Shown here: one piece after another, positions 14,212 through 20,465 of the stretch | Numbering within the stretch: the stretch's first letter is position 1 | How the letters are laid out: each line of letters begins with the position of its first letter | Origin: a virus | IMG/VR virus record: IMGVR_UViG_3300005086_000180 | Span: 1-20,465 of that record | Length of the DNA: 20,465 nucleotides | Reading direction: 5' to 3' (one strand) | Notes under the pieces: generated by a model | Databases searched by the model: none | Seen by the model: the letters and a program-made list of their open reading frames with translations, nothing else | Told to the model about the DNA's origin: nothing | Made by a program: the position numbers and the translations under genes

Positions 14212-14685
14212 ATGAATGATGTTCTTTTATCTTTATTAAAAAATGCACGTCAAGCAAAGGGCTTAAAACAGAATGACGTTGCACTGAAGCTTGGATTAAA
14301 AGGTAATACTATTAGTAATTGGGAAAAAGGTCGTTCTGAACCAGATATTGAAACTTTCATAAAACTTTGTTCTATTTATGAAATCAATGCTACTGAATTA
14401 TTAGAAAAAGCCTATCGTAATTTATCGGATTCAAGTGAATTTACCGTCCAAGAACAAAAACATATAAAAAAATACCGCGCCCTTGATGAACGCGGTAAAA
14501 AGACTGTAGATAATTTATTAAATTATGAATATAATTTACAGGCTTACAATTTAGAAGGAAAAACAATCGAAACCGGTGACGAAGAAATAGATGAAGAATT
14601 ACGTAATTATCATCTGGAATTAGTTGCCGAAAAGAGGGGCCGTAAGTCTGACGAAATATCGAAGAAAAAAGAACAAGATGTATAA
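14212..14685 (+). CDS. CI-like XRE-family repressor
   Basis: Start ATG 14212 has GGAGG 8 bases upstream; a further in-frame ATG at 14149 has none and would cross the promoter. The 157-aa protein has an N-terminal HTH_XRE domain (residues 4-60: LLKNARQAKGLKQNDVALKLGL, then GNTISNWEKGRSEPDIETF). A helical region with YRALDERGKKTVDNLLNYEY (about 86-105) follows, typical of short Bacillota phage repressors. It lacks the LexA-type Ser/Lys peptidase domain, so induction may need a partner protein rather than self-cleavage. It is divergent from the Cro-like gene. Confidence 0.82.
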   Translation: MNDVLLSLLKNARQAKGLKQNDVALKLGLKGNTISNWEKGRSEPDIETFIKLCSIYEINATELLEKAYRNLSDSSEFTVQEQKHIKKYRALDERGKKTVDNLLNYEYNLQAYNLEGKTIETGDEEIDEELRNYHLELVAEKRGRKSDEISKKKEQDV

Positions 14686-14747
14686 AAATCTGATATATTA
14701 CAGAGGATTATAATTAATACATATTCTTGCTAATGCATATAAAGTAT

Positions 14748-14762
14748 CTTCTTGTCAAGAAG
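14748..14762. repeat. Palindrome CTTCTTG-T-CAAGAAG upstream of BRCT gene
   Basis: A perfect 7-bp inverted repeat with a 1-base centre. It contains TTCTTG, the shared core of the three switch operators, and lies about 75 bases before the BRCT gene. It may be another repressor site. Confidence 0.4.
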
Positions 14763-14835
14763 GAATAAAAAGCACTCTTTGGAATTATAATATTGTAGGT
14801 AATTACTACAGAGCAAATACAAGGAGTGATATGTA

Positions 14836-15753
14836 ATGAACAGAAGTACCAAGCAGTCGATGAATGCTTTTGATAATGGCAGTTTTCAAAAGTTTTGTAC
14901 ACGACAAAATATTGATAAGGCTGTACATACGTTAGAAGGTTTTTTGAAGGGGATTTCTATTGATGATGAAATTTCTGATTTAGAAGTAAGTGAACTTAAA
15001 AATTGGGTTGACCAATATTTCGATTATATGAAGGTTCCTCCTTTATGTGAACTGCTACCTATAGTAAAAGGAATTTGCGAATATAAGAAAATAAGTGATG
15101 ATGACAAGGAAGATCTTTTATGGGTATGTCAAAATCTTAAAGAAAGCAGTGACTTTTATAATGTTATTACATCAGACATGCAGGTACTTCATGGCATGTT
15201 GCATGGTATCCTGGCAGATGGGAGAATAACTAAATTAGAATTAGAAAATCTCCAACAATGGTTATATGCAAATGAGCATCTACAAGGTTCATATCCTTAT
15301 GATGAAATTTCCGCGCTTATTTTAGGTGTTTTAGAAGATAATGTAGTGTCGAAGGAAGAAGAAGATTTCCTGAAGGTATATTTTGGACAATTTGCAAACA
15401 TTGACTTAAAGATGTCAGAAGATGAAATAGCTAATATAAAATCAATTATGACAAAGCAGGGGATTTGTGCTGTCGATCCGGTGATTAATATACAAAATTC
15501 ATTATTTTCTTTTACAGGTAAATCAACTCATGGTACACGAAAAGATATTGCTAATGTAATTACAACCAATGGTGGCGATTTTAACGACAGGGTAATTGAA
15601 AAAACAAATTATCTTATCGTAGGTAATGATGGAAATCCATGTTGGGCTTTTGCCTGCTATGGTCGTAAGGTTGAAAAAGCAATTAAACTTCGCCAGGAAG
15701 GTAGCCATATATTAATAATAAATGAACTGGACTTCTGGGATGCTGTTTCTTAA
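14836..15753 (+). CDS. BRCT-domain protein, lysogenic cargo candidate
   Basis: The 305-aa product has a C-terminal BRCT domain (about residues 218-305). It shows SLFSFTGKST, then RKDIANVITTNGGDF, a TNYLIVG strand, KVEKAIKLRQEG and a final NELDFWDAV with the conserved tryptophan. The N-terminal 200 residues are acidic helices in apparent repeats (DDEISDLEVSELKNWV; DGRITKLELENLQQWL; DNVVSKEEEDFLKVYF), resembling TerB-like or EF-hand-like helical bundles. BRCT domains bind phosphopeptides or DNA ends. It lies between repressor and integrase on the lysogenic strand, where conversion or exclusion genes often sit. GGAGTGAT lies upstream of the ATG. The function is unknown. Confidence 0.72.
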   Translation: MNRSTKQSMNAFDNGSFQKFCTRQNIDKAVHTLEGFLKGISIDDEISDLEVSELKNWVDQYFDYMKVPPLCELLPIVKGICEYKKISDDDKEDLLWVCQNLKESSDFYNVITSDMQVLHGMLHGILADGRITKLELENLQQWLYANEHLQGSYPYDEISALILGVLEDNVVSKEEEDFLKVYFGQFANIDLKMSEDEIANIKSIMTKQGICAVDPVINIQNSLFSFTGKSTHGTRKDIANVITTNGGDFNDRVIEKTNYLIVGNDGNPCWAFACYGRKVEKAIKLRQEGSHILIINELDFWDAVS

Positions 15754-15763
15754 TTAAAATAAA

Positions 15764-15794
15764 AAAGCCCCGGTGCTGCTAACACCGAGGCTTT
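15764..15794 (-). terminator. Hairpin 1 after the BRCT gene, terminator with T-run on the minus strand
   Basis: AAAGCC-C-CGGTG (15764-15775) pairs with CACCG-A-GGCTTT (15783-15794), with one C-A mismatch and loop CTGCTAA. The run of As at its left gives a TTTTTT tail on the minus strand; the plus side has only TTT. It may work in both directions. Confidence 0.6.
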
Positions 15795-15795
15795 G

Positions 15796-15814
15796 CCGAT
15801 ACTGCTAATATCGG
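15796..15814. repeat. Hairpin 2, same loop sequence as hairpin 1
   Basis: CCGATA pairs with TATCGG around the identical 7-base loop CTGCTAA, 1 base after hairpin 1. A GCTTTA tail follows, similar to the tail of hairpin 1. Confidence 0.5.
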
Positions 15815-15820
15815 GCTTTA

Positions 15821-15860
15821 CTGATTGCTATAATCCTGAATAAATTATATCAGCAATCAG
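15821..15860. repeat. Hairpin 3, 9-bp stem before the integrase
   Basis: CTGATTGCT (15821-15829) pairs perfectly with AGCAATCAG (15852-15860). An inner ATAAT/ATTAT (15830-15834/15844-15848) extends the stem past a 3-base bulge. It ends 32 bases before the integrase start and could lie in the integrase mRNA leader. Confidence 0.5.
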
Positions 15861-15892
15861 CCTTCATTACAATTAAAGGAGGTTGTTTTTTT

Positions 15893-16999
15893 ATGCAGCA
15901 AAAAGGTAATGGCTCTATCGTTTATGATAAAGTTAATAAAAGTTACCGTGCGTTCGTCGTTACACCAGCTGGCAAGCGTATTTCTAAAAGATTTAAAGTC
16001 CAGGCTGATGCGGTCGAATGGAAAAATGAGCAATTAGCAGATATTAGCCGTAATAGCTTTATAGAACCTAATAAGATTTGTTTAGGTGATTGGATTGTAA
16101 AATGGTTGGATACTTATAAGAAAGATAGCATTAAACAACGCACTTATGAGCGCTATATTTCTTTGGCCAAACATTTAACACCACTGGCAGGTGTTAAGTT
16201 ACAGGACTTACATCCAGCAGATGTTCAGGAACTATATAAAAATATGCCGGGGTTATCTGCATCAACTATTAATAAGGTCCATAAGCTTTTAAAAGATGCT
16301 ATGAATAAAGCTTTTGAACTAGAAATGACACGTAAAAACATTATGGGACAGGTAGTTCCGCCCAAGTTTGAGAAAAAAGAGATTGAGATATTTAATCGTG
16401 ATGAAATCGCATTAATCTTAAAAACTGCCCATGAAACAAAAAAATACCAGCGGTATTATCCGATGATATTGTTAGCTGCTACTACAGGTATGCGGTTAGG
16501 TGAGGTTTTAGGACTGCGCTGGTGTGATGTATTATTTAATAGTAGTCAGGTGTTTGTGCGTAAATCATTGCAAAATTCTTTGACGGCTGGTTTTCTTCTC
16601 GAATCTCCAAAGACAAAAGCTGGTGTGCGGAAAATCTTTTTGACTAATGATGTTGTGCGAGAACTACAGGAATTAAAAAAGCATACTATTAATATGGATA
16701 TTAATCAAGAAACATTATGTTTTAGAACAACAACGGATAATCCGATTGCACCAAATAACTTCGAGCGTATGTGGAAAAAACTTTTGACATTTGCAAATGT
16801 TCAATATCGTAACTTTCACGTTCTGCGGCACACGCATGCCACTGAATTACTAGCGTCCGGTAATCCTCTTGTCGATACGGCTAAGAGATTGGGACATTCA
16901 CGAGTGAGCCATACCTATGAGCTGTATGGACATGCAATTCCCGGATCAGACAAAAAAATTGCTGACTTTGTTCAGCAATTGTATGTAATCCCTAAGTAA
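15893..16999 (+). CDS. int: Tyrosine integrase (phage)
   Basis: This 368-aa recombinase is complete. The N-terminus is an arm-binding domain (residues 6-50, GNGSIVYDKVNKSYRAFVV...WKNEQL). The SAM-like core-binding domain is at about 62-160. The catalytic domain follows, with R201 in GMRLGEVLGLRW, a lysine in the KTKAGVRK strand, H309-x2-R312 in HVLRHTH, H335 in LGHS, and nucleophile Y345 in ELYGH. AAAGGAGG lies 10 bases or more upstream. The att-like tRNA fragment is about 160 bases downstream, the typical place. It should integrate and excise the phage at a tRNA-Arg gene. Confidence 0.93.
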   Translation: MQQKGNGSIVYDKVNKSYRAFVVTPAGKRISKRFKVQADAVEWKNEQLADISRNSFIEPNKICLGDWIVKWLDTYKKDSIKQRTYERYISLAKHLTPLAGVKLQDLHPADVQELYKNMPGLSASTINKVHKLLKDAMNKAFELEMTRKNIMGQVVPPKFEKKEIEIFNRDEIALILKTAHETKKYQRYYPMILLAATTGMRLGEVLGLRWCDVLFNSSQVFVRKSLQNSLTAGFLLESPKTKAGVRKIFLTNDVVRELQELKKHTINMDINQETLCFRTTTDNPIAPNNFERMWKKLLTFANVQYRNFHVLRHTHATELLASGNPLVDTAKRLGHSRVSHTYELYGHAIPGSDKKIADFVQQLYVIPK

Positions 17000-17007
17000 A
17001 TTTTTTT

Positions 17008-17100
17008 TGGTGCAGACTGGTGCACTTCTGGTGCAGATAGAAAAAATAATACTTCGCAAACCCTTACAAATCAAGACAAAGGGTAACGGTCTGCACCAGA
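17008..17100. repeat. Integrase arm-site candidates: TGGTGCA repeats and one inverted copy
   Basis: TGGTGCAGA (17008-17016), CTGGTGCAC (17017-17025) and CTGGTGCAGA (17028-17037) are direct. TCTGCACCAGA (17090-17100) is inverted. They lie between the integrase stop and the tRNA fragment, as arm-type sites do. Confidence 0.55.
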
Positions 17101-17141
17101 GCGAAAACGGCTATAACCCCTTATATGACAAGACTTCAAAG

Positions 17142-17155
17142 CCGCCGGACGGCGG
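17142..17155. repeat. GC-rich hairpin just before the att core
   Basis: CCGCC (17142-17146) and GGCGG (17151-17155) pair around GGAC, 2 bases before the tRNA-like segment begins. It is not part of a tRNA fold. Confidence 0.45.
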
Positions 17156-17157
17156 TG

Positions 17158-17202
17158 CTTCTAAGCCGTGTGTCGCAGGTTCGACTCCTGCTTGGCGCAC
17201 CA
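17158..17202 (+). other. attR: tRNA-Arg(UCU) 3' fragment, attachment site (attR)
   Basis: The segment runs from the anticodon loop CTTCTAA (anticodon TCT) through GCCGT, the variable loop and a T-arm GCAGG-TTCGACT-CCTGC (17175-17191), to TTGGCGC and ACCA (17202). The matching 5' acceptor strand GCGCCAA, D-arm and proper anticodon 5' strand are absent upstream. It is therefore the duplicated 3' end left by integration into a tRNA-Arg gene. Orientation predicts that the intact tRNA lies beyond the left end of the prophage, outside this window. Confidence 0.82.
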
Positions 17203-17220
17203 ATAAAATCAATACTTTCG

Positions 17221-17280
17221 GCGTTGGTTGCAACGCAGGAAACGTGTAAATGGTTGCAACTTGGTTGCAACCATTTTTTT
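17221..17280 (+). terminator. GGTTGCAAC repeats with a terminator hairpin
   Basis: GGTTGCAAC occurs at 17226, 17252 and 17263; with one more C it is self-palindromic. The last two copies form a perfect 10-bp stem (17250-17259 with 17265-17274) followed by seven Ts, a plus-strand terminator. The first copy sits in a separate hairpin GCGTTG/CAACGC (17221-17236). These may also be arm sites for the second integrase. Confidence 0.6.
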
Positions 17281-17302
17281 ATTTATGGAAGGAGTGTTTT
17301 TT

Positions 17303-17587
17303 ATGAACAGTTTTAATGCAGTACCAAATGATAATTGGTGTAGTCCTTTTTATGCTCAAAATGGCAAAAGGGTTACTGGTGGAGCAGCACGTAATTGTCG
17401 AATCAAAGCTGCTGGAGGGATGCTGAGAATACGCGAAAAGATAGAAGCTAATGTTAAACAGCCTTCTGATTTGTTTTGTCCAGTACTTCGAGTTGTAGTG
17501 ACACAGTATGGTGAACCGGTATTGCCACAAGGCTATTATCGGCCATCAAGTTTCAATGAAAATGCTCCTTTTCATAAAATACAATAA
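17303..17587 (+). CDS. Small protein of unknown function, 94 aa
   Basis: ATG 17303 has a strong GGAAGGAG site 8 bases upstream; longer in-frame starts run through the terminator hairpin and lack a site. The product (MNSFNAVPNDNWCSPFYAQNG...) contains KRVTGGAARNCRIKAAGGML and a strand-rich FCPVLRVVVTQYGEPVLPQGYY. I recognise no family. It lies between the att fragment and the decayed integrase and directly follows the 17250-17280 terminator. No room is left for its own promoter, so any transcript must read through that hairpin. Confidence 0.5.
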   Translation: MNSFNAVPNDNWCSPFYAQNGKRVTGGAARNCRIKAAGGMLRIREKIEANVKQPSDLFCPVLRVVVTQYGEPVLPQGYYRPSSFNENAPFHKIQ

Positions 17588-17595
17588 TTGATTTT

Positions 17596-17629
17596 ACAGC
17601 ACATTTTATTTTAATGTGCTGTTTTATTA
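17596..17629 (+). terminator. Rho-independent terminator after the 94-aa gene
   Basis: An ACAGCACATT/AATGTGCTGT 10-bp stem beginning near 17597 and a TTTTATTATTT tail on the plus strand. It lies between the convergent 94-aa gene and integrase 2 and may serve both directions. Confidence 0.6.
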
Positions 17630-18745
17630 TTTAGGGATAATATATAAATTTTTCACCTTCGCAGCAATTTCATTTTCATAATTTGGAATAGCGTGTCCAT
17701 ATAGTTCTAAGGTATGCGTTATTTTACTATGACCAAGCCGACGGCTTACTTATACGATTGGAATACCTGCAGCAAGTAATTCAGTAGCGTGAGTGTGACG
17801 CAAAACGTGGAAGTTGCGATAAGGAACATTAGCTAGTTTTAAAAGATATCGCCAAGCCCTAGTAAAATTATTTGGCTTAACAGGCGTATTATTACGGGTA
17901 GTAAGAACAAACTGCTCTTGCTTAATATCTAATGCCGGAGCAGATAGTTTTAAATGCTTTAGAACGGATATGACATCATCGGTTAATTTTATTTTTCGAA
18001 CGCCGGCTTTTGTTTTTGGCGTTTCTAGATAAGCACCAAGTTCAAGCGATTCTTGCAATGAATGTTTAATGAATATTTCATTAGCAGTAAAGTTGATATC
18101 ACACCAGCGTAAGCCGAGTGCTTCACCAATGCGGATGCCGGTGGTTGCTGTTAGCAAAATAGTTGGATAGTAGCGTTCTAACTTTTTGGTATGAAGACAA
18201 GTTGTTAAAATACGTTCAATTTCAGCAGGAGTAAATATCTCAATTTCCTTTTTCTCAAAGCGCGGTGGTGAGACCATCGTCATGATATTCTTTTTTATCA
18301 TGCCTAGATCATAAGCTTTGGTCATCATAGCTTTTAAAACCTTATGCACTTTGTTTATTGTGCAGGCAGATAACGTAGGAAGGTTTTTATACAGCTTTTG
18401 CACATGTACCGGCTGCAGGTCTTGCAATTTATACCCAGATATTTCTTGCAGATGTTTTAAAAGACTTAAATATCTTTCATAGGTGCGTTGCTTTAATGAA
18501 TCTTTTTTGTAGGTCATAAGCCATTCTAGTGACCATTCTCCAACGGTCACGCTTGACGGTTCGACAAACTCACCTTGATTTATTTCGGTAAGCTGTTCAT
18601 TTTTCCAGGCAATAGCCTCAGACATTGTCTTAAAGCGTTTGCCAACTCGTTTTCCTTCAGGAGTAACGATGCCAGCCCAATAGCGTTGGCGGATTTTGTC
18701 AAAATAAATAGACCCATTGCCATTGGCTTGTTTTTTCTTAGACAT
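17627..18745 (-). pseudogene. Second tyrosine integrase, broken by an in-frame stop
   Basis: The frame from ATG 18745 is homologous along its whole length to the integrase at 15893 (GNGSIYFDKIRQRYWAGIV; KKNIMTMVSPPRFEKKEIEIF; HVLRHTHATELL). It reaches TAA at 17750-17752 after PIV. The same frame then continues for 40 more codons to a normal stop at 17627, reading VSRRLGHSKITHT then ELYGH. The stop falls where the first integrase has Asp328, so the truncated 331-aa product lacks the LGHS histidine and the nucleophilic tyrosine. A single base change from a tyrosine codon would suffice. GAGAGGT lies before the ATG. The element it served is likely immobile. Confidence 0.85.
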
Positions 18746-18843
18746 AAGTAACCTCTCTTTTTAATTTTAGTGAAAATTTAAAATAAAACTAGTGAAGCAG
18801 AGTTTGAAGTGTGATATATTATAAAAATAAAGGGTGTGATTTA

Positions 18844-19707
18844 TTGAATAATATAGATATATATAATTTAATATATAAGGATATTTTTGCTACAACAGCT
18901 AATAAAGCATGCTATGTATTTTTATGTGGTGGAGCAGCTAGTGATAATATAAGAGATATAATTAGAGCTTATTTAGAAAAAAAACAATTTCAAGTTCTTT
19001 ATCCAGAAGATTTATTTATAGAAATGTTAAATCGTAATAAAAAATCTGATTTATTAGAATATGAAACTTTATTAGCTGAAAATTCAGATGTTATATGTGT
19101 TATATGTGAAAGTATTGGTTCGGCAGTTGAATTAGGTGCATTTACACAAAATGATGATCTTAAACCGAAAATGGTTGTTGCTATTAATAAAAAATATGCC
19201 CGACAAAAAAGTTTTGTTATGATGGGGCCGGTACAACAGTTAAAAAATAAGAATAAAGATAATGTTGTTACTTTTAGGTCAAGTGATACTAATGAATTGG
19301 GAGAAAAATTGACGAAAAGGTTTAAATTTTTTCGACGAGAACGTAGTAATCAGAGTACAAAATTTGATCTTTTACGCACATATATTGGTTTTATCCCATT
19401 AGTGATATATTTTTATCAAATTATTGATAGAAAAGATTTATATCGCACTTTAAAAAATTATCTGAAATTAAAAAATGAATTACCGCTCAATTATAATGAA
19501 TTATTTAATGCTACTATAAAATATATTTTGAAAATGGGAACAGTTATAATGGAATTTAGTTTAGAGAAAAACGATGAAACATTTTTTTTGTCAGATAAGG
19601 GATATAAGGAAATATGTATGTCAATTAATTCTTCTTGGGCATTTGATCGTACTCGATTGCATGATAAAATAAGGTGTGCTATACTAAATAAACAATTAAA
19701 TAATTAA
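18844..19707 (+). CDS. Retron effector: nucleoside deoxyribosyltransferase-like protein
   Basis: The 287-aa product from TTG 18844 (AAAGGGTG upstream) closely follows the Ec86/St85-type effector layout. It has FLCGG (residues 26-30), YPEDLF (53-58), LLAENSDVICVICES (76-90), and GSAVELGAFTQNDDLKPKMV with probable catalytic Glu96. KSFVMMGPVQQL (122-133) follows. The C-terminal 130 residues are a helical, probably winged-helix DNA-binding region. GTG 18811 would extend it by 11 residues but has no clear ribosome site. In type II-A retrons this protein binds the RT-msDNA complex and is held inactive until phage triggers it; then it attacks nucleotide substrates. Its stop overlaps the a1 arm of the ncRNA. 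Confidence 0.85.
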   Translation: MNNIDIYNLIYKDIFATTANKACYVFLCGGAASDNIRDIIRAYLEKKQFQVLYPEDLFIEMLNRNKKSDLLEYETLLAENSDVICVICESIGSAVELGAFTQNDDLKPKMVVAINKKYARQKSFVMMGPVQQLKNKNKDNVVTFRSSDTNELGEKLTKRFKFFRRERSNQSTKFDLLRTYIGFIPLVIYFYQIIDRKDLYRTLKNYLKLKNELPLNYNELFNATIKYILKMGTVIMEFSLEKNDETFFLSDKGYKEICMSINSSWAFDRTRLHDKIRCAILNKQLNN

Positions 19708-19878
19708 CCACTCCTTTTAGTCTTGCATATTGTTATGACAATATGCTTTGGAAGATGTTTCGTCTTCTTAGGTTTTTATGCTTGATATTATTCCCTATTG
19801 CTTAGTCGCTAATGCCACATTCAAGTGGCATCATCAACTAATCAATAGCGAAATGTAATTTCGGTAAAAGGAGTGGTT
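19706..19878 (+). ncRNA. Retron msr-msd RNA
   Basis: a1 (19706-19719) and a2 (19865-19878) are a perfect 14-bp inverted pair. The base after a1 is G19720, in TTAG as in Ec86, and is the expected branching guanosine. The msr has stem 1 (19725-19732 with 19739-19746, loop 6) and stem 2 (19751-19757 with 19761-19767) with a GTTTCG loop, as Ec86 has. The msd is a long interrupted hairpin: 19795-19800/19843-19848, 19802-19806/19837-19841, and 19812-19818/19825-19831 with loop ATTCAA. A small stem CGAAAT/ATTTCG follows (19849-19863). Exact msDNA ends cannot be read from sequence. Confidence 0.88.
19865..19878 (+). promoter_or_regulatory. RT ribosome binding site buried in a2
   Basis: The only Shine-Dalgarno sequence for the RT, AAAGGAG (19867-19873), is inside a2 and pairs with CTCCTTT of a1. 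ATG is 12 bases further on. In the folded RNA the site would be hidden. Confidence 0.6.
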
Positions 19879-19885
19879 TTTCTTT

Positions 19886-20465
19886 ATGAAAGTTAATAAT
19901 TTATTAATAAAGTCGTTAAAATTACCTGAATTTAAAAATATAAAAGAATTATCTATTTTGATAGGTGTGAGTTCTAGGTTGTTGTATTGTCTATCGCAAA
20001 ATACAGAAAAATATTACACTCATAAAATTATTCCTAAAAAAAATGGTACGAATAGATGTTTATCAATGCCATCATATACATTAAAAATAGTACAACGGTG
20101 GATATTGAAAAGAATTATAGAGAAAATTATACCCTCAAAGAGTGCTATGGCATTTAGAGTAGGAAAGAATTTTGGATATAAGCAAAATGCAACTTTTCAT
20201 TCAGATACATTGTACATGTTGTCTATCGATTTAAAAGATTTTTTTGATAATATAAAAGCTATTAAAGTATACTATTTTTTTATTAGTATTGGATATTGTG
20301 AATTCGCAGCAATGATTTTAACAGATATATGTACATTGAATGATAAGTTACCACAAGGTGGTGTTTGTTCGCCAGCATTGTCAAATTTACTATCATTGTC
20401 TTTAGATAAACGTCTTATTGGTTTAAGTGAAAAGAGAGGGATAAGGTTTACACGCTATGCTGATG
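19886..20465 (+). CDS. Retron reverse transcriptase (partial, C-terminus beyond window)
   Basis: The frame from ATG 19886 runs 193 codons to the window edge with no stop. It shows the retron-specific NAxxH motif as NATFH (residues 101-105), RT motif A LSIDLKDFFDNI (Asp115), motif B LPQGGVCSPALSNL (155-168) and TRYAD (189-193) at the cut, the start of YADD. GFRVG/RVGKNFGYKQ type residues precede NAxxH as in Ec86. The thumb and VTG motif are outside the window. It should reverse transcribe the msd using G19720 as primer. It is 178 bases after the effector, in the same direction. Confidence 0.93.
   Translation, partial: MKVNNLLIKSLKLPEFKNIKELSILIGVSSRLLYCLSQNTEKYYTHKIIPKKNGTNRCLSMPSYTLKIVQRWILKRIIEKIIPSKSAMAFRVGKNFGYKQNATFHSDTLYMLSIDLKDFFDNIKAIKVYYFFISIGYCEFAAMILTDICTLNDKLPQGGVCSPALSNLLSLSLDKRLIGLSEKRGIRFTRYAD

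Noticed and set aside
17101-17202. A complete tRNA gene
   Set aside because: The T-arm, variable loop, anticodon loop and CCA are there, but no 5' acceptor strand GCGCCAA or D-arm exists upstream, and the anticodon 5' stem does not pair.
17228-17302. Longer start for the 94-aa protein
   Set aside because: The extension would be encoded by the terminator hairpin and lacks a ribosome site, while ATG 17303 has GGAAGGAG at proper distance.
1-20465. CRISPR arrays or insertion sequences
   Set aside because: No regularly spaced repeat-spacer units and no transposase with terminal repeats were seen; the only DNA mobility genes are the two integrases, the HUH Rep and the retron RT.

Overview
The window is a low-GC stretch that looks like a lysogenic siphovirus-type prophage of a Gram-positive-lineage bacterium. 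Bacillota is likely and a Negativicute is possible, but nothing here proves the genus. Beyond the prophage's right end lies a second, decayed integrative element carrying a retron. Most of the window (1-14061) is on the minus strand; the lysogeny and integration genes are on the plus strand.

Read in the direction of transcription, right to left, the phage is laid out as follows. A cI/cro-like switch at about 13840-14685 has divergent promoters and three repeated operator-like sites. An early minus-strand operon follows: cro-like protein, excisionase-like protein, three small proteins, an HUH-type Rep, ParA, a 71-aa protein, ParB, a Myb/SANT-like multi-HTH protein, three small proteins, a RecU-like resolvase and an ArpU/RinA-like late regulator (ends 7194). 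Just beyond the regulator come three phased TGACAT repeats, a good minus-strand promoter and a terminator (7079-7192). The late packaging and head operon then runs to the left edge: HNH nuclease, small and large terminase, portal, ClpP-like prohead protease, HK97-type capsid, head-tail connector, head closure protein, gp10-like protein and a tail-terminator-like protein cut by the window start. Rep and ParAB together with an integrase suggest a phage-plasmid lifestyle or descent from one.

On the plus strand, downstream of the repressor, are a BRCT-domain protein (lysogenic cargo candidate), a cluster of three hairpins, and an intact tyrosine integrase (15893-16999). About 160 bp after the integrase is the 3' part of a tRNA-Arg(UCU) gene (17158-17202), read as the right attachment site. 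Different short repeats lie on each side of this fragment.

To the right of the att site are a 94-aa orphan, a related integrase on the minus strand killed by one in-frame stop, and a type II-A-like (Ec86/St85-like) retron. The retron has a nucleoside-deoxyribosyltransferase-like effector (18844-19707), an msr-msd RNA with a perfect 14-bp a1/a2 pair (19706-19878), and a retron reverse transcriptase (19886 to the window end) with the NAxxH motif and the start of YADD. The RT ribosome binding site lies inside a2.

Other points of interest are a plus-strand promoter-plus-terminator unit for a ~65-nt RNA upstream of rep (possible counter-transcribed RNA), tandem plus-strand terminators with competing pairings next to cro, and a zinc-ribbon gene whose start appears frame-disrupted.
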